A stretch of DNA of 64,000 nt from Paraclostridium dentum (GTDB lineage Bacteria > Bacillota > Clostridia > Peptostreptococcales > Peptostreptococcaceae): contig NZ_WIPK01000003.1 of the NCBI RefSeq assembly GCF_012922555.1, positions 124,001 through 188,000 of the forward strand, in the 5' to 3' direction. Within the stretch, counting starts at the first letter, position 1, and the number at the start of each line of letters is the position of its first letter. This document shows, piece after piece, positions 43,800 through 53,711 of the stretch. A program made the position numbers and the translations under genes. The notes beneath the pieces were generated by a model, which saw only the letters and a list, made by a program, of their open reading frames with translations, had not been told where the DNA came from and made no database searches.

Positions 43800-44408
43800 T
43801 TATTTTTCATCTGGGTTTTTAATTTTAAAATTAGAAAGAAGTAAGTTTAATTCAAATTCCATTCTAGATTTAAGATCATAATTTCCTTCATGAAGACACC
43901 AGTCAAATATGGTACCTCTAGATATTCTCATAATTATCATAGTCAAATCAAATGAAGAAATAGAGCTATTTAACTCACCACTTTTTAGTGAATCTTCTAT
44001 AATTGATCTAACTTCTAATGCTATATAACGGTCAGGCTTAGTAGAATACTTTGATTCTATTGAAAGTAAATTTTTATATATTTCACTTACAAATACCCAA
44101 CCAAGTTCTTCCATAACAACAGCACCTTCACCTAATAAAAATAATAATTTATCAAGATTTGAATCTAAATCTTTTGTTTCAAGTCTATCTAATACTAAAA
44201 TATCAACTTGCTCATAAGCCGTATTGATTATTTCTGCTTTTGATTTAAAATGATGATAAAAAGCTCCTATTGAAATTTCTGCAGCTTGGCAGATATCTTG
44301 AATTTTTACACTATCAAATCCATTTAATTTAAAAAGTTCAGTTGCTACTTGTGTAATTCTAAGTTTGGTTGCAATAGCTTGTTTTTGTCTATTAGTTAAT
44401 TTTTTCAT
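43800..44408 (-). CDS. TetR-family transcriptional regulator
   Basis: A 202-residue regulator. N-terminal TetR helix-turn-helix (ITQVATELFKLNGFDSVKIQDICQAAEISIGAFYHHFKSKAEII) and an all-helical ligand-binding C-terminal domain. ATG 44408 follows AGAAAGG and gives the normal N-terminal length; an upstream in-frame TTG (44435) is not needed. It is divergent from hypB and is a natural candidate to control the hypB/oxidoreductase/membrane-protein operon. Confidence 0.88.
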   Translation of the reverse strand: MKKLTNRQKQAIATKLRITQVATELFKLNGFDSVKIQDICQAAEISIGAFYHHFKSKAEIINTAYEQVDILVLDRLETKDLDSNLDKLLFLLGEGAVVMEELGWVFVSEIYKNLLSIESKYSTKPDRYIALEVRSIIEDSLKSGELNSSISSFDLTMIIMRISRGTIFDWCLHEGNYDLKSRMEFELNLLLSNFKIKNPDEK

Positions 44409-44570
44409 GACAAATACCTTTCTATAGCACTGCAATGTGAATACAGTAAATTATATAATTATTTAGTATAGCATAAAAAAAGTAAATATATAATGAAAAG
44501 TTGTGAAAGAAAGCAAATGAAAACGACATGTATACATTTACAAAATATGGTAAAGGTGATATATTTTAAT

Positions 44571-44603
44571 TACAGAATATGATTCGGTGAAATTAATTCT
44601 GTA
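44571..44603. promoter_or_regulatory. Inverted repeats in the TetR-hypB divergent region
   Basis: TACAGAAT (44571-44578) and ATTCTGTA (44596-44603) are exact 8-bp inverted arms. A second symmetric site, ACTG-N11-CAGT, lies at 44429-44447 next to the TetR start. Either could be the TetR operator. The 308-base gap has no gene. Confidence 0.4.
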
Positions 44604-44716
44604 TGGAGTGTTACAAAGTTAACAAATGATAATATAAAATTAATCAAAGTAAAATGGTTGATTGTAAACATACTAAATAATTTTAACAATATCAATAAAT
44701 ATTAGGGGGTAAGTTT

Positions 44717-45385
44717 ATGGAAAAGTATAAAGTTATCGAGATAAAGGAAAGTGTTTTTAAGAACAATGATGAACAAGCAGATTTACTTAGGTCTGACTTA
44801 AAGAAAGATAACACTTTTTTATTAAATTTAATGTCTTCTCCTGGTTCAGGGAAGACTACAACAGTTTTAAGAACTATTGAAGCTTTAAAAGATGAGATGA
44901 AAATAGGGGTTATGGAAGCTGATATAGATTCAGATGTTGATGCTGATACTGTTTCAAAAACAGGGGCAAAGGTAATACAGTTACATACAGGTGGAATGTG
45001 TCATTTAGATGCAGATATGACTAAGCAAGGTTTAGTAGAACTTGGAACAGATGATGTGGATTTTGTAATATTAGAAAATGTGGGTAATTTAGTATGTCCA
45101 GCAGAATTTGATACTGGTTCTTCGAAAAATGCTATGATACTTAGCGTACCAGAGGGACATGATAAACCTTTAAAATATCCACTAATATTTTCAGTAGTGG
45201 ATGTGGTTTTAATAAACAAAATTGATGCTATAGAGTATTTTGACTTTGATTTAGATTTAGTTAAAGAACATATTAAAAAAAGAAATCCAAATGCAAAAGT
45301 TATAGAGATATCAGCTAAAACTGGGGAAGGTATCGATGAATGGGCTAATTGGATAAGAGAAGAAGTAAAGGCTTGGAATAATTAA
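44717..45385 (+). CDS. hypB: HypB-family nickel-insertion GTPase
   Basis: A 222-residue GTPase that delivers nickel to [NiFe] hydrogenase apoprotein together with HypA. The core has the P-loop SSPGSGKTT, EADIDSDVDADTV, LHTGGMCHLDA with the metal-binding Cys/His, ENVGNLVCPAEFD, and LINKIDA. The N-terminal high-affinity CxxCGC nickel motif is absent, as in many HypB proteins. No hydrogenase or other hyp genes are visible in this window. It instead heads an operon with a GltD-like oxidoreductase and a membrane protein, so a different nickel or metal client is possible. Confidence 0.88.
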   Translation: MEKYKVIEIKESVFKNNDEQADLLRSDLKKDNTFLLNLMSSPGSGKTTTVLRTIEALKDEMKIGVMEADIDSDVDADTVSKTGAKVIQLHTGGMCHLDADMTKQGLVELGTDDVDFVILENVGNLVCPAEFDTGSSKNAMILSVPEGHDKPLKYPLIFSVVDVVLINKIDAIEYFDFDLDLVKEHIKKRNPNAKVIEISAKTGEGIDEWANWIREEVKAWNN

Positions 45386-45420
45386 AAAATATAAAAATTA
45401 TAATTTTTAGGGGGATTAAG

Positions 45421-48105
45421 ATGGCAGTTAAAGAAAAGGTTCTTCAATTTGCAAATCAAGTTAGTGGAAAGAAACCAGGGTCTAGAGGGTACTTTGGTGA
45501 GAATGATGCACGATATAGAATTTTAGAGCCAGTTGTAACAGATGAAATGGCAGAAGTTTTACTTTGTATGGAGATTAGAAAGAAAACAACAGCTGAAAAA
45601 GTAGCACCTTTATGTGGTAAGAGTGTTGAAAAGTGTACAGCGTTACTATTAGAATTATCAGAAATAGGGGTAGTTTTCGTTAATGAAATAAATGGTGTAG
45701 ATACTTTCTGGTATGAAACTTGGGTACCAGGAATTATGGAAATGATGGTTAATAATAAGGCACAGGCTAAAAAATATCCGCAAATTCCTAAAGCATTTCA
45801 TGATTATGGTGTGGAAAATGGACCAAGATCTACAGGAAGTTTTCCTCCAGGTGTAGGACTTATGCGTGTTATTCCAATAGAAACTGCAATAGATGGGGAA
45901 ACAAGAAGAGCTTCATATGAGGAAATATCAAAATATTTAAATGAGAGTGATAAATTCTCTGTATCAGATTGTTCATGTCGTACAGCAAGAGAAAGTATGG
46001 GAGAAGGATGCGGACATCTAAAAGAAGATATGTGTATTCAATTAGGCCATGCAGCTGAATACTACATAAGAACAGGTAGAGGTAAAAAAATAACTAGAGA
46101 AGAGGCTTTTGAAATAATAAAAAGAGCTGAAGAAAATGGGTTAATGCACCAAATACCAAACCTAGATGGATCAGGAAAAACTCATGCAATATGCAATTGC
46201 TGTGGATGTTCTTGTTTAGCACTTAAGGGTGGAAACATGTTTGCAAATACTGATATGGTACGTTCTAACTATGTATCTAAAGTAGATAAAGATAAGTGTG
46301 TTGCTTGTGGAGAGTGTGTAGTTAACTGTCCAACTAATGCTTTAAAACTTGGTCAAAAATTATGCTCTAGTAAACCTATCGTAGACAAAATAGAAAGAAA
46401 AGAAACGCCAAGAAATACTAATTGGGGACCAGAGAGATGGAATGAAGATTATAGAATTAATCGAGAAGATGTAGTAGAAAGTGGAACAAGTCCATGTAAG
46501 ACTGCATGCCCTGCTCATATAGCTGTTCAAGGATACATTAAACTTGCTTCACAAGGAAGATACAAAGAAGCTTTGGAACTTATAAAACAAGAAAATCCAT
46601 TCCCAGCTATATGTGGTCGTATCTGTCCAAGAAAGTGTGAATCAGCATGTACAAGAGGAGATATAGATTCACCAATAGCTATAGATGAAATTAAAAAGTT
46701 TGTAGCTGAACAAGACTTAAAAGAAGAGCATAGATTCGTTCCTAAAAAAAGACATAATTACGGTAAAAAGATTGCAATAATAGGTGGAGGACCTGCTGGA
46801 CTTTCATGTGCATATTATTTATCAATAGATGGATACAAGGTAACGGTATTTGAAAAACAAAAAGCTCTTGGTGGTATGTTAACTTTAGGAATTCCTTCTT
46901 TCAGATTGGAAAAAGAAGTAGTTAATGCTGAAATAGAAATACTAAGACAAATGGGTGTAGAGTTTAAAACAGGCATAGAAGTAGGTAAGGATATTACATT
47001 AGATGAATTAAGAAAAGATGGATATAAAGCTTTCTATTTAGCAATCGGAGCACAAGCTGGTAGAAGATTAAATATAGAAGGGGAAGATGCAGAAGGTGTT
47101 ATACCAGGGGTAGAATTTGTACGTGATGTTAACTTAGGTGAAGATGTAAAACTAAATGGAAAAGTAGTTGTTATTGGTGGGGGAAATGTTGCGATAGACG
47201 TTGCAAGAAATGCAACAAGAGTAGGTGCAGATAGTGTATATATGTTCTGCTTAGAAAATCGTGAACAAATGCCTGCTTTGGAAGAAGAAATAGAAGAAGC
47301 TTTAGAAGAGGATATAGTAATAAATAACTCTTGGGGGCCTAATAGAATAATTGTAGAAGATGGAAAAGTAGTAGGGGTTGAATTTAAGAAATGTATTTCT
47401 GTATTTGATGAAAATGGAAGATTCTCTCCAGTATTTGATGAAGATAATTTAAAAGTAGTAGATGCTGATTATGTTCTAATTTCAGTAGGTCAAAGTATTG
47501 ACTGGGGTGATTTACTTAAAGGAAGTAAAGCAGAGTTAAATCCTAATAATACAATAAAAGCTGATGGATTTACTTATCAAACAAATGAACCTGATATATT
47601 TGCTGGAGGAGATTCATACACTGGCCCTAGATTTGCAATAGATGCAATAGCAGCAGGTAAGCAAGGAGCTATATCAATTCACCGTTTTGTTCAGCCAGGA
47701 CAAAGTTTAGTAAATGGACGTGATAGAAGAGATTATCATGAATTTGATAAGAAAAGCTTACAATTAGAAGGATATGACAATATGCCAAGACAAAGACCAA
47801 ATCATAAATCTGGAGCAGATGCAAAAGAATCTTTCAAAGATATGCGTCTTACTTTTACAGAAGAACAAATGAAAAAAGAAACAGAAAGATGTTTAGGTTG
47901 TGGAGCTACTGTTGTAGATGAATATATGTGTGTAGGTTGTGGTCAATGTACTACAAAATGTAAGTTTGACGCTATATCATTAGTAAGAAAATATGATGCA
48001 GAAGGTGTAGCTTATGAAGATTTAAAACCAGCAGTAGTTAAAAACGTTATAAGAAGAAAAGGTAGAATAATAGGAAAGAAAGTTAAGGACGTATTTGCAA
48101 AATAA
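45421..48105 (+). CDS. Iron-sulfur flavoprotein: ferredoxin domains fused to a GltD-like NAD(P)H oxidoreductase
   Basis: An 894-residue multidomain protein. A winged-helix-like N-terminal segment leads to Cys clusters (CSCRTARE, CNCCGCSC), then a ferredoxin site CVACGECVVNCP near 293. A GltD-type domain follows (CPAHIAVQGYI, CGRICPRKCESACTRG near 360-430) with FAD site IGGGPAGLSCAYYL near 455 and NAD(P) site VIGGGNVAIDVARN near 582. The C-terminal ferredoxin CVGCGQCTTKCKFDAI lies near 840. It probably shuttles electrons between NAD(P)H and ferredoxin-type carriers. It lies 35 bases after hypB and just before a multi-pass membrane protein. Confidence 0.85.
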   Translation: MAVKEKVLQFANQVSGKKPGSRGYFGENDARYRILEPVVTDEMAEVLLCMEIRKKTTAEKVAPLCGKSVEKCTALLLELSEIGVVFVNEINGVDTFWYETWVPGIMEMMVNNKAQAKKYPQIPKAFHDYGVENGPRSTGSFPPGVGLMRVIPIETAIDGETRRASYEEISKYLNESDKFSVSDCSCRTARESMGEGCGHLKEDMCIQLGHAAEYYIRTGRGKKITREEAFEIIKRAEENGLMHQIPNLDGSGKTHAICNCCGCSCLALKGGNMFANTDMVRSNYVSKVDKDKCVACGECVVNCPTNALKLGQKLCSSKPIVDKIERKETPRNTNWGPERWNEDYRINREDVVESGTSPCKTACPAHIAVQGYIKLASQGRYKEALELIKQENPFPAICGRICPRKCESACTRGDIDSPIAIDEIKKFVAEQDLKEEHRFVPKKRHNYGKKIAIIGGGPAGLSCAYYLSIDGYKVTVFEKQKALGGMLTLGIPSFRLEKEVVNAEIEILRQMGVEFKTGIEVGKDITLDELRKDGYKAFYLAIGAQAGRRLNIEGEDAEGVIPGVEFVRDVNLGEDVKLNGKVVVIGGGNVAIDVARNATRVGADSVYMFCLENREQMPALEEEIEEALEEDIVINNSWGPNRIIVEDGKVVGVEFKKCISVFDENGRFSPVFDEDNLKVVDADYVLISVGQSIDWGDLLKGSKAELNPNNTIKADGFTYQTNEPDIFAGGDSYTGPRFAIDAIAAGKQGAISIHRFVQPGQSLVNGRDRRDYHEFDKKSLQLEGYDNMPRQRPNHKSGADAKESFKDMRLTFTEEQMKKETERCLGCGATVVDEYMCVGCGQCTTKCKFDAISLVRKYDAEGVAYEDLKPAVVKNVIRRKGRIIGKKVKDVFAK

Positions 48106-48135
48106 AATTAAAATAAAATAGATTAGGGGTGCATT

Positions 48136-49071
48136 ATGGGGATTTTATATGAAAAAATGACCTTTGAAGGATGGGGAATTTTCCTATTTGTATTACTTGC
48201 ATTGATGGCATTTAATGAACTTGGAAGATCAACAAAATGGACGGGAGTATTATTGTTTATAATAGTACCTACATTTTTAACAATTTTTGTTTGGCCAATT
48301 ACAGCAGCGCCAGGCAATGAATATGGAACAGGAACTTGGTTTAACTGGGTTAAAACTTATTCGGCACTTGCTGGGTGTGTTTGGTTTATGGCTCTTAGAT
48401 ATATTCCATCGTTACAGAAGAAAAAATGGGCATTGGCTCTTCCGGCGATTATTTTAGCATTAAATATATTTGAAGCTTCTATTAGAGACTTTCAAATTTT
48501 CACTTATGGATTAACTGATGGTGGAGTTGTAGATAATCTTTGGACTATATCTGGACCTTGGAATATTATGAATGGTATAGCTGGGTTATTAAATATAGTT
48601 ACAATTTGTGGTTGTTATGGAATATTTATATCTAAAGATAAAACAAAGGATATGATATGGCCAGATATGATATGGACATGGGTTATAGCTTATGATGTAT
48701 GGAATTTCGCTTATACTTATAACTGTATATCAGACCACTCAATTTATTGTGGTGTAGCTTTATTACTTTCATGTACAATACCAACTTTCTTTATAAAAAA
48801 AGGAGCTTGGTTACAACATCGTGCTCAAACATTAGCCCTTTGGATTATGTTTGTTATGACAGTTCCTCAATTTGCTGATAGGATAGCACCAGTTCCTACA
48901 ACACACAACAAGACAGCGTTCTTTGTGGTAAGTTTAATATCTTTAGCTGTGAATGCAGCTTTAGCAATTTATCAATTTAATAAGGTAAGAAAAAATAAAC
49001 TTAATCCAATAAAGGATGAAATTTACACAGATACTGATGCGTATCAACATGTGTTAGCTGAAAATAAGTAG
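48136..49071 (+). CDS. Multi-pass membrane protein (DUF5692-like)
   Basis: A 311-residue protein with about eight hydrophobic segments, rich in Trp and Tyr (SGPWNIMNGIAGLLNIV, WPDMIWTWVIAYDVWNFAYTYNCISDHS). I associate this pattern with the DUF5692 family from memory; a search should confirm. It is the last gene of the hypB operon. Its partner oxidoreductase suggests a role as membrane electron-transfer or transport component, but no cofactor-binding motif is visible. Confidence 0.65.
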   Translation: MGILYEKMTFEGWGIFLFVLLALMAFNELGRSTKWTGVLLFIIVPTFLTIFVWPITAAPGNEYGTGTWFNWVKTYSALAGCVWFMALRYIPSLQKKKWALALPAIILALNIFEASIRDFQIFTYGLTDGGVVDNLWTISGPWNIMNGIAGLLNIVTICGCYGIFISKDKTKDMIWPDMIWTWVIAYDVWNFAYTYNCISDHSIYCGVALLLSCTIPTFFIKKGAWLQHRAQTLALWIMFVMTVPQFADRIAPVPTTHNKTAFFVVSLISLAVNAALAIYQFNKVRKNKLNPIKDEIYTDTDAYQHVLAENK

Positions 49072-49097
49072 ATAAAAAATAGTACTCTTTAAATGAA

Positions 49098-49141
49098 ATG
49101 TAGTTATTAAGTGTGAAAACTTAGTAACTACATTTTTTTAT
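49098..49141 (+). terminator. Terminator after the hypB operon
   Basis: ATGTAGTTATTAAGT pairs with ACTTAGTAACTACAT around a short loop (one mismatch), followed by TTTTTTTATTT. Confidence 0.88.
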
Positions 49142-49239
49142 TTATATTGTATAACCTGTTAACATTGGATAAACATTAAATATGATAAAGTATAATGATA
49201 TAAAAATTTTAATTTATTGATTTATAAGGAGAGCTAAAA

Positions 49240-49911
49240 ATGAGATTATTAGTTATAGAAGATAATATAGAACTATCAAACTCAATGAAAAAAGGGTTAG
49301 AAAATATGAACTTTAAAGTAGATATATCAAATACAGGAGAAGAAGGAGAAGAGAAAGCAAGTATTAATGAATATGATGTTATATTACTAGATTTAAACCT
49401 ACCGGATACTGATGGAATAGAAGTACTAAAATACCTTAGAAAAAAATCAATAGACACACCAATAATAATAATAACAGCAAGAGATAATGTATCAGACTTA
49501 GCGATAGGATTAGATAATGGAGCAGATGACTATATAACAAAACCATTTCAATTATTAGAAGTTAGAGCAAGAATTCATGCAGTAATAAGAAGATTCCATG
49601 GACGAACAAATCCAATTATAAACATTGGAACTTTAAAGCTTAATCCAGTAAATCGTACTGTGTATATAGATGAGAAAGAGGTAATACTTGCAATAAAAGA
49701 GTTTGATATATTAGAGTACATCTGCTATAAACACCCTGCAGTTGTTTCTAGTGAGGAAATTGTAGAGCATGTATATGATGAAAACTTTGATCCATTTTCA
49801 TCAGTACTAAGAGTACATATATCAAGGCTAAAAAATAAATTGAAAAATGTACAAGGTCACGATGTTTTAGTTAATGTTAGAGGAAAGGGCTATTGTTTAT
49901 GCGTAGAGTAA
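49240..49911 (+). CDS. OmpR/PhoB-family response regulator
   Basis: A 223-residue response regulator. The N-terminal receiver domain has the acidic pocket IEDN, the phosphoacceptor Asp in VILLDLNLPDTDGIEVL (near residue 51), IIITA and the Lys in DDYITKPFQ. The C-terminal OmpR winged helix ends in LRVHISRLKNKL and VRGKGYCL. The kinase gene overlaps it by 13 bases, and an ABC transporter with an MacB-like permease follows, the arrangement of peptide-antibiotic sensing/export modules in Firmicutes. Confidence 0.94.
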   Translation: MRLLVIEDNIELSNSMKKGLENMNFKVDISNTGEEGEEKASINEYDVILLDLNLPDTDGIEVLKYLRKKSIDTPIIIITARDNVSDLAIGLDNGADDYITKPFQLLEVRARIHAVIRRFHGRTNPIINIGTLKLNPVNRTVYIDEKEVILAIKEFDILEYICYKHPAVVSSEEIVEHVYDENFDPFSSVLRVHISRLKNKLKNVQGHDVLVNVRGKGYCLCVE

Positions 49912-51050
49912 ACTTTAAAAGTGGACTAGTTATAATAATATATTCATTAATACTATCACTTGTTATAGGAGTTGGATTATATAAAATAAAAGGATCTTTT
50001 AATAATCTAGAAACTAAAACAAATATAAAAAATACCAAAGCTATTATTGTTAGTACTTCTGTATATAACGAAGAAAATTTAATATATAGAGCACTAAAAG
50101 AAGGCAGTTATCTAAATTTAAAAGAGTACAATGAAAATTTTGAAAACAATAAAATTACAGGAATAAATAAGTTAGTAGATATAGCTGAAATCGGAAGAGC
50201 TTACCTGAAGATAGGATTTAAAGACATATTAAGTATAGTTTTAATATTTTTCTTTGTTTTAATATTATCATCTTTAATATTATGGATAGTATTAAATAAG
50301 ATTCATGATAAAGAAATAGAAAATATTGTGAAGAATTTAAATGAACTTGATGATGATTTTAATCCATACTTAGTAAGCAAAACCTTTGGAATAGCTTATG
50401 AAAATATAAAGGAAAAATTTAAACAAAATTTAGAGGACTATAAAAAATTAAATTCTTATTTATCCCATGAACAAAAAAATGCTATTGCTATATTAAGAAC
50501 CAATTTAGAAATAGACAAAAATCAAGAATATATTAAATTGATAGATAATATTGCTGACAGTATAGACGATGTATTAACTTTAAGTGATTTAAAATCTGGT
50601 GATGAGATGGTTAGTGTAGATGTTTCTTTAATATGTGCTAGTGTTTGCGACATGTATCAAAAAAACTATAAAAATATTGAATTTGATTTTGATGAAGAAA
50701 ATAATACAACTATTTTAGCTAAGGAAAGATGGATATATCGTGCAGTAAGTAATTTAGTTGATAATGCAGTAAAGTATGGTGAAAATAAAATGATAAGAGT
50801 ATCTGTAAGAAATAAATACAATAGCGTAATAATTAAAGTAGAAGATAACGGAATTGGAATGGAAAAAAATTTTATAGATAACATATTTAACAATAAATAT
50901 AGAATTAATGAATTAAATAAAGATGGTTATGGAATAGGATTAAGCTTAGTGGCCCATGTGTGTGATTTATGTGATGGTTTTGTAATTGTAGATAGTGAAA
51001 TAAATAAAGGATCTTGTTTTTATTTATCCTTCTCTGAATATAAAAAGTAA
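49899..51050 (+). CDS. Sensor histidine kinase
   Basis: A 383-residue kinase with two membrane helices (about 8-27 and 107-132) enclosing a short extracellular loop, then a dimerisation/H-box YLSHEQKNAIAIL (phospho-His) and an HATPase domain with N-box LVDNAVKYG and G-boxes VEDNGIGM and GYGIGLSL. ATG 49899 is favoured over the TTG at 49893 and gives a 13-base overlap with the regulator gene. It is the partner kinase of the adjacent OmpR-type regulator. Confidence 0.92.
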   Translation: MRRVNFKSGLVIIIYSLILSLVIGVGLYKIKGSFNNLETKTNIKNTKAIIVSTSVYNEENLIYRALKEGSYLNLKEYNENFENNKITGINKLVDIAEIGRAYLKIGFKDILSIVLIFFFVLILSSLILWIVLNKIHDKEIENIVKNLNELDDDFNPYLVSKTFGIAYENIKEKFKQNLEDYKKLNSYLSHEQKNAIAILRTNLEIDKNQEYIKLIDNIADSIDDVLTLSDLKSGDEMVSVDVSLICASVCDMYQKNYKNIEFDFDEENNTTILAKERWIYRAVSNLVDNAVKYGENKMIRVSVRNKYNSVIIKVEDNGIGMEKNFIDNIFNNKYRINELNKDGYGIGLSLVAHVCDLCDGFVIVDSEINKGSCFYLSFSEYKK

Positions 51051-51155
51051 TTTTTATTTTATATTTAATTCTTAGTGCGAGGGTTAACATTGAGTAAACA
51101 ATTAATTTGTTATGCTGTGTTTACAATCAAAGTTGAAAAAAGGAGAGTTTAAAGG

Positions 51156-52571
51156 ATGTATATTTTAAAAAATGCACTAAAAAATTTAGCGAGGAATAAA
51201 GGGCGTAATATTTTACTTGGTGTTATAATGATTGCAATACTTTCATGTGTAGCTATTTCGGTTGTTATAAATACTACTTCGGGTGAAATCATAAAAGATT
51301 ATAAAAATCGATTTGGTTCAGAAGTATTTATTCAGCCTGATCAAGAAAAAATTATGGAAAAAGTACAAGAAGATGGTATAGAGTCAGTAGAATCCATTAG
51401 GCCTAAATATGATTTACTAGAAAAATTGTCTAAATCGGAATATTTAAAAGAAACAATATTTACTGCAAGTTACGGTGGTTATAGTGATAAGCTAAAATCA
51501 CTAGACCAAGATGAATATGAAAAAAATAATAAAAATTCTAGTAATAATGGAGTAGCTGTTGCTGGGGGAAAAGGAAGATCTGAAAATGCAAAAGAGTCTA
51601 ATCTAAATATTATGGGAGGACTTAATTCTGCAGGATTAGAAGAGTTTAAAAAGGGTGATAGGAAAGTTACTGATGGTAAAATGCCAGAGAAAGATGGCGA
51701 AGCTTTAGTTAGTGAAGATTTTGCTAAATTAAATAATCTAAAAGTAGGAGATACTTTTAAAGTTCAAAACCCAGATGATTCTGATAAATATGATCCATTA
51801 GAACTAACTATTTCTGGAATTTATTATGATGGAACTGAATCTCCAAATTATGGCTTTAAGCATCCTATGATGAATAGAAAAAATGAAATTATTACAACTT
51901 TCAATACTTTAAAAGCATACAAAGTAAAAACAAATAATGATTTAATTTCAGTAAATGCAAAATTCTTCTTAAAAGATCCAGACTTACTAAGTGAGTTTAA
52001 TGAAGAAGCACATAAATTGGGATTAAATAAGTTATATGATGTATCAACAGATTCTCAAAGTTATGATGAAATTGTTAAGCCTGTTGAAGGATTACAAAAG
52101 ATAGCCAACATGTTTATGATATTAGTACTATGCTTTGGCGGTAGTATTTTAATTTTAATATCTATCTTAGGAATTCGTGAAAGAAAATATGAAATTGGTG
52201 TTCTTAGAGCAATGGGAATGAAAAAAGGTAAGGTTGCACTTGGTTTAATCTTCGAAACATTATCTACAATAGCTATTTCATTAGTTGTAGGATTGTCTAT
52301 TGCTAGTTTATCTGCTCAATCAATTTCAAATGTTCTCTTAAAAACTCAAATAGAGGCTCAAAATCAAAGTGCATCTGGAGGAATGATGATGCTTAGAATG
52401 GGCGCAGCTTCAAACGTAGATCCAATAACTAATTTAAATGTACATCTTAGCAGTGAAGCAATTGTGGGAATAATATTAATAGCACTGTTACTTGGAGCAA
52501 TATCTATTGGTATTGGAATTGTATATATAATGAGATTTGAACCAAGAAAAATATTATCAGAAAGGAATTAG
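51156..52571 (+). CDS. ABC transporter permease (FtsX/MacB family)
   Basis: A 471-residue protein with an N-terminal membrane helix, a large extracellular MacB_PCD-like domain (about 45-310) and three further membrane helices in a C-terminal FtsX domain (from about 315), where SILGIRERKYEIGVLRAMGMKKGKVALGL is the typical segment. The soluble insert carries a low-complexity, Gly/Ser-rich stretch around 125-150. It starts 105 bases after the kinase and is followed by its ATPase six bases later, suggesting two-component control of export. Confidence 0.92.
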   Translation: MYILKNALKNLARNKGRNILLGVIMIAILSCVAISVVINTTSGEIIKDYKNRFGSEVFIQPDQEKIMEKVQEDGIESVESIRPKYDLLEKLSKSEYLKETIFTASYGGYSDKLKSLDQDEYEKNNKNSSNNGVAVAGGKGRSENAKESNLNIMGGLNSAGLEEFKKGDRKVTDGKMPEKDGEALVSEDFAKLNNLKVGDTFKVQNPDDSDKYDPLELTISGIYYDGTESPNYGFKHPMMNRKNEIITTFNTLKAYKVKTNNDLISVNAKFFLKDPDLLSEFNEEAHKLGLNKLYDVSTDSQSYDEIVKPVEGLQKIANMFMILVLCFGGSILILISILGIRERKYEIGVLRAMGMKKGKVALGLIFETLSTIAISLVVGLSIASLSAQSISNVLLKTQIEAQNQSASGGMMMLRMGAASNVDPITNLNVHLSSEAIVGIILIALLLGAISIGIGIVYIMRFEPRKILSERN

Positions 52572-52577
52572 GTAGAG

Positions 52578-53273
52578 ATGAGTTTACTAAGTTTAAAAGA
52601 TGTAAGTTATAGATATGAAGGTGGAAAGAAAGATGTTTTTCAGGATATAAATATAAACTTTGAAAAAGGAAAAGTATATGGAATAATAGGAAAATCCGGA
52701 GCGGGTAAAAGTACTTTATTATCATTAATATCAGGGCTTGATACATGTACTAAGGGAGAAGTTTTATACAAAGATAAAGGCTTAAAGTCAATAGATAGGG
52801 ATTTATATAGAGCCAATGATATTGGGGTTATATTTCAAGGATATAATTTACTTCTAAATGCTACAGCTAAAGAAAATATACTATTATCTATGAATATAAG
52901 TAATGTAAAGAAGAAAGATGAAAATAATTATATTTATAATTTACTAGAAGATGTTGGAATTGATGTTGATACAGCTAATAGAAAAACCTTAAATTTATCT
53001 GGTGGTGAACAGCAACGTATAGGAATTGCCAGGGCACTTGCCCATGATCCAGATATAATAATTGCCGATGAACCAACAGGAAATTTAGATAATGAGACTG
53101 AAGAAAAAATAATGGATATTTTAGTATCATTAGCCCATAAACATAACAAGTGTGTTATCATTGTAACTCACTCAAAAAAAGTGTGTTCATACCTTGATGA
53201 AATTTGGGGATTAAAATCTGGTAAATTATTATTTATAAAAGACGAAAAGGAAAAAGTTAATACTGATAAATAA
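52578..53273 (+). CDS. ABC transporter ATP-binding protein
   Basis: A 231-residue MacB/LolD-type ATPase with Walker A GKSGAGKST, Q-loop FQGYNLL, signature LSGGEQQR, Walker B IIIADEPT and H-loop VTHSK. It starts six bases after the permease stop, so they form one exporter. Substrate likely a peptide, lipid or antibiotic, as for similar two-component linked exporters; not determinable here. Confidence 0.94.
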   Translation: MSLLSLKDVSYRYEGGKKDVFQDININFEKGKVYGIIGKSGAGKSTLLSLISGLDTCTKGEVLYKDKGLKSIDRDLYRANDIGVIFQGYNLLLNATAKENILLSMNISNVKKKDENNYIYNLLEDVGIDVDTANRKTLNLSGGEQQRIGIARALAHDPDIIIADEPTGNLDNETEEKIMDILVSLAHKHNKCVIIVTHSKKVCSYLDEIWGLKSGKLLFIKDEKEKVNTDK

Positions 53274-53313
53274 TAGAAAATAAAATAAATGAAGTATATG
53301 ATAGGAGAATGTT

Positions 53314-53670
53314 ATGAAATTGTCAGATATAAAAAAAGCACAAAAGCTTACAGTAATATTGTATATATGTGCAACATTAATGGCTCTAAGCACTATATTT
53401 ATTATATATAAATCAAATGTTTACATATCAGATTTAGTTAAAGAGGGATTTGAACCTAAAAAGGAGTTAGTAGAAGTAATAAATTATTACTTAGTTACAG
53501 TTATACCATTTGTATTTTACACAATATCTTTAATTACTTTAGGATATATAGTTAAAAAGATAGATTATATAATGAAAGGTAAAGAAGTAATAAAAGAAAA
53601 AAGTATATATTTAGAAAGAGTACCAGAGAATAAAGATGATGAAATAGATGAATTTTTTAGTAATATATAA
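53314..53670 (+). CDS. Small two-helix membrane protein
   Basis: A 118-residue protein with two membrane segments (about 13-32 and 58-80) and a charged acidic C-terminal tail. It follows the ABC transporter by 40 bases and may be an accessory of it. No family recognised. Ends at a bidirectional terminator. Confidence 0.6.
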   Translation: MKLSDIKKAQKLTVILYICATLMALSTIFIIYKSNVYISDLVKEGFEPKKELVEVINYYLVTVIPFVFYTISLITLGYIVKKIDYIMKGKEVIKEKSIYLERVPENKDDEIDEFFSNI

Positions 53671-53674
53671 TCAT

Positions 53675-53711
53675 AAAAAATCGAAGGTTAATATATAGCC
53701 TTCGATTTTTT
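53675..53711. terminator. Bidirectional terminator before the RpiR gene
   Basis: AAAAAATCGAAGG and CCTTCGATTTTTT form a perfect 13-bp stem around ttaatatatag, and T-runs exist on both strands. Confidence 0.9.
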
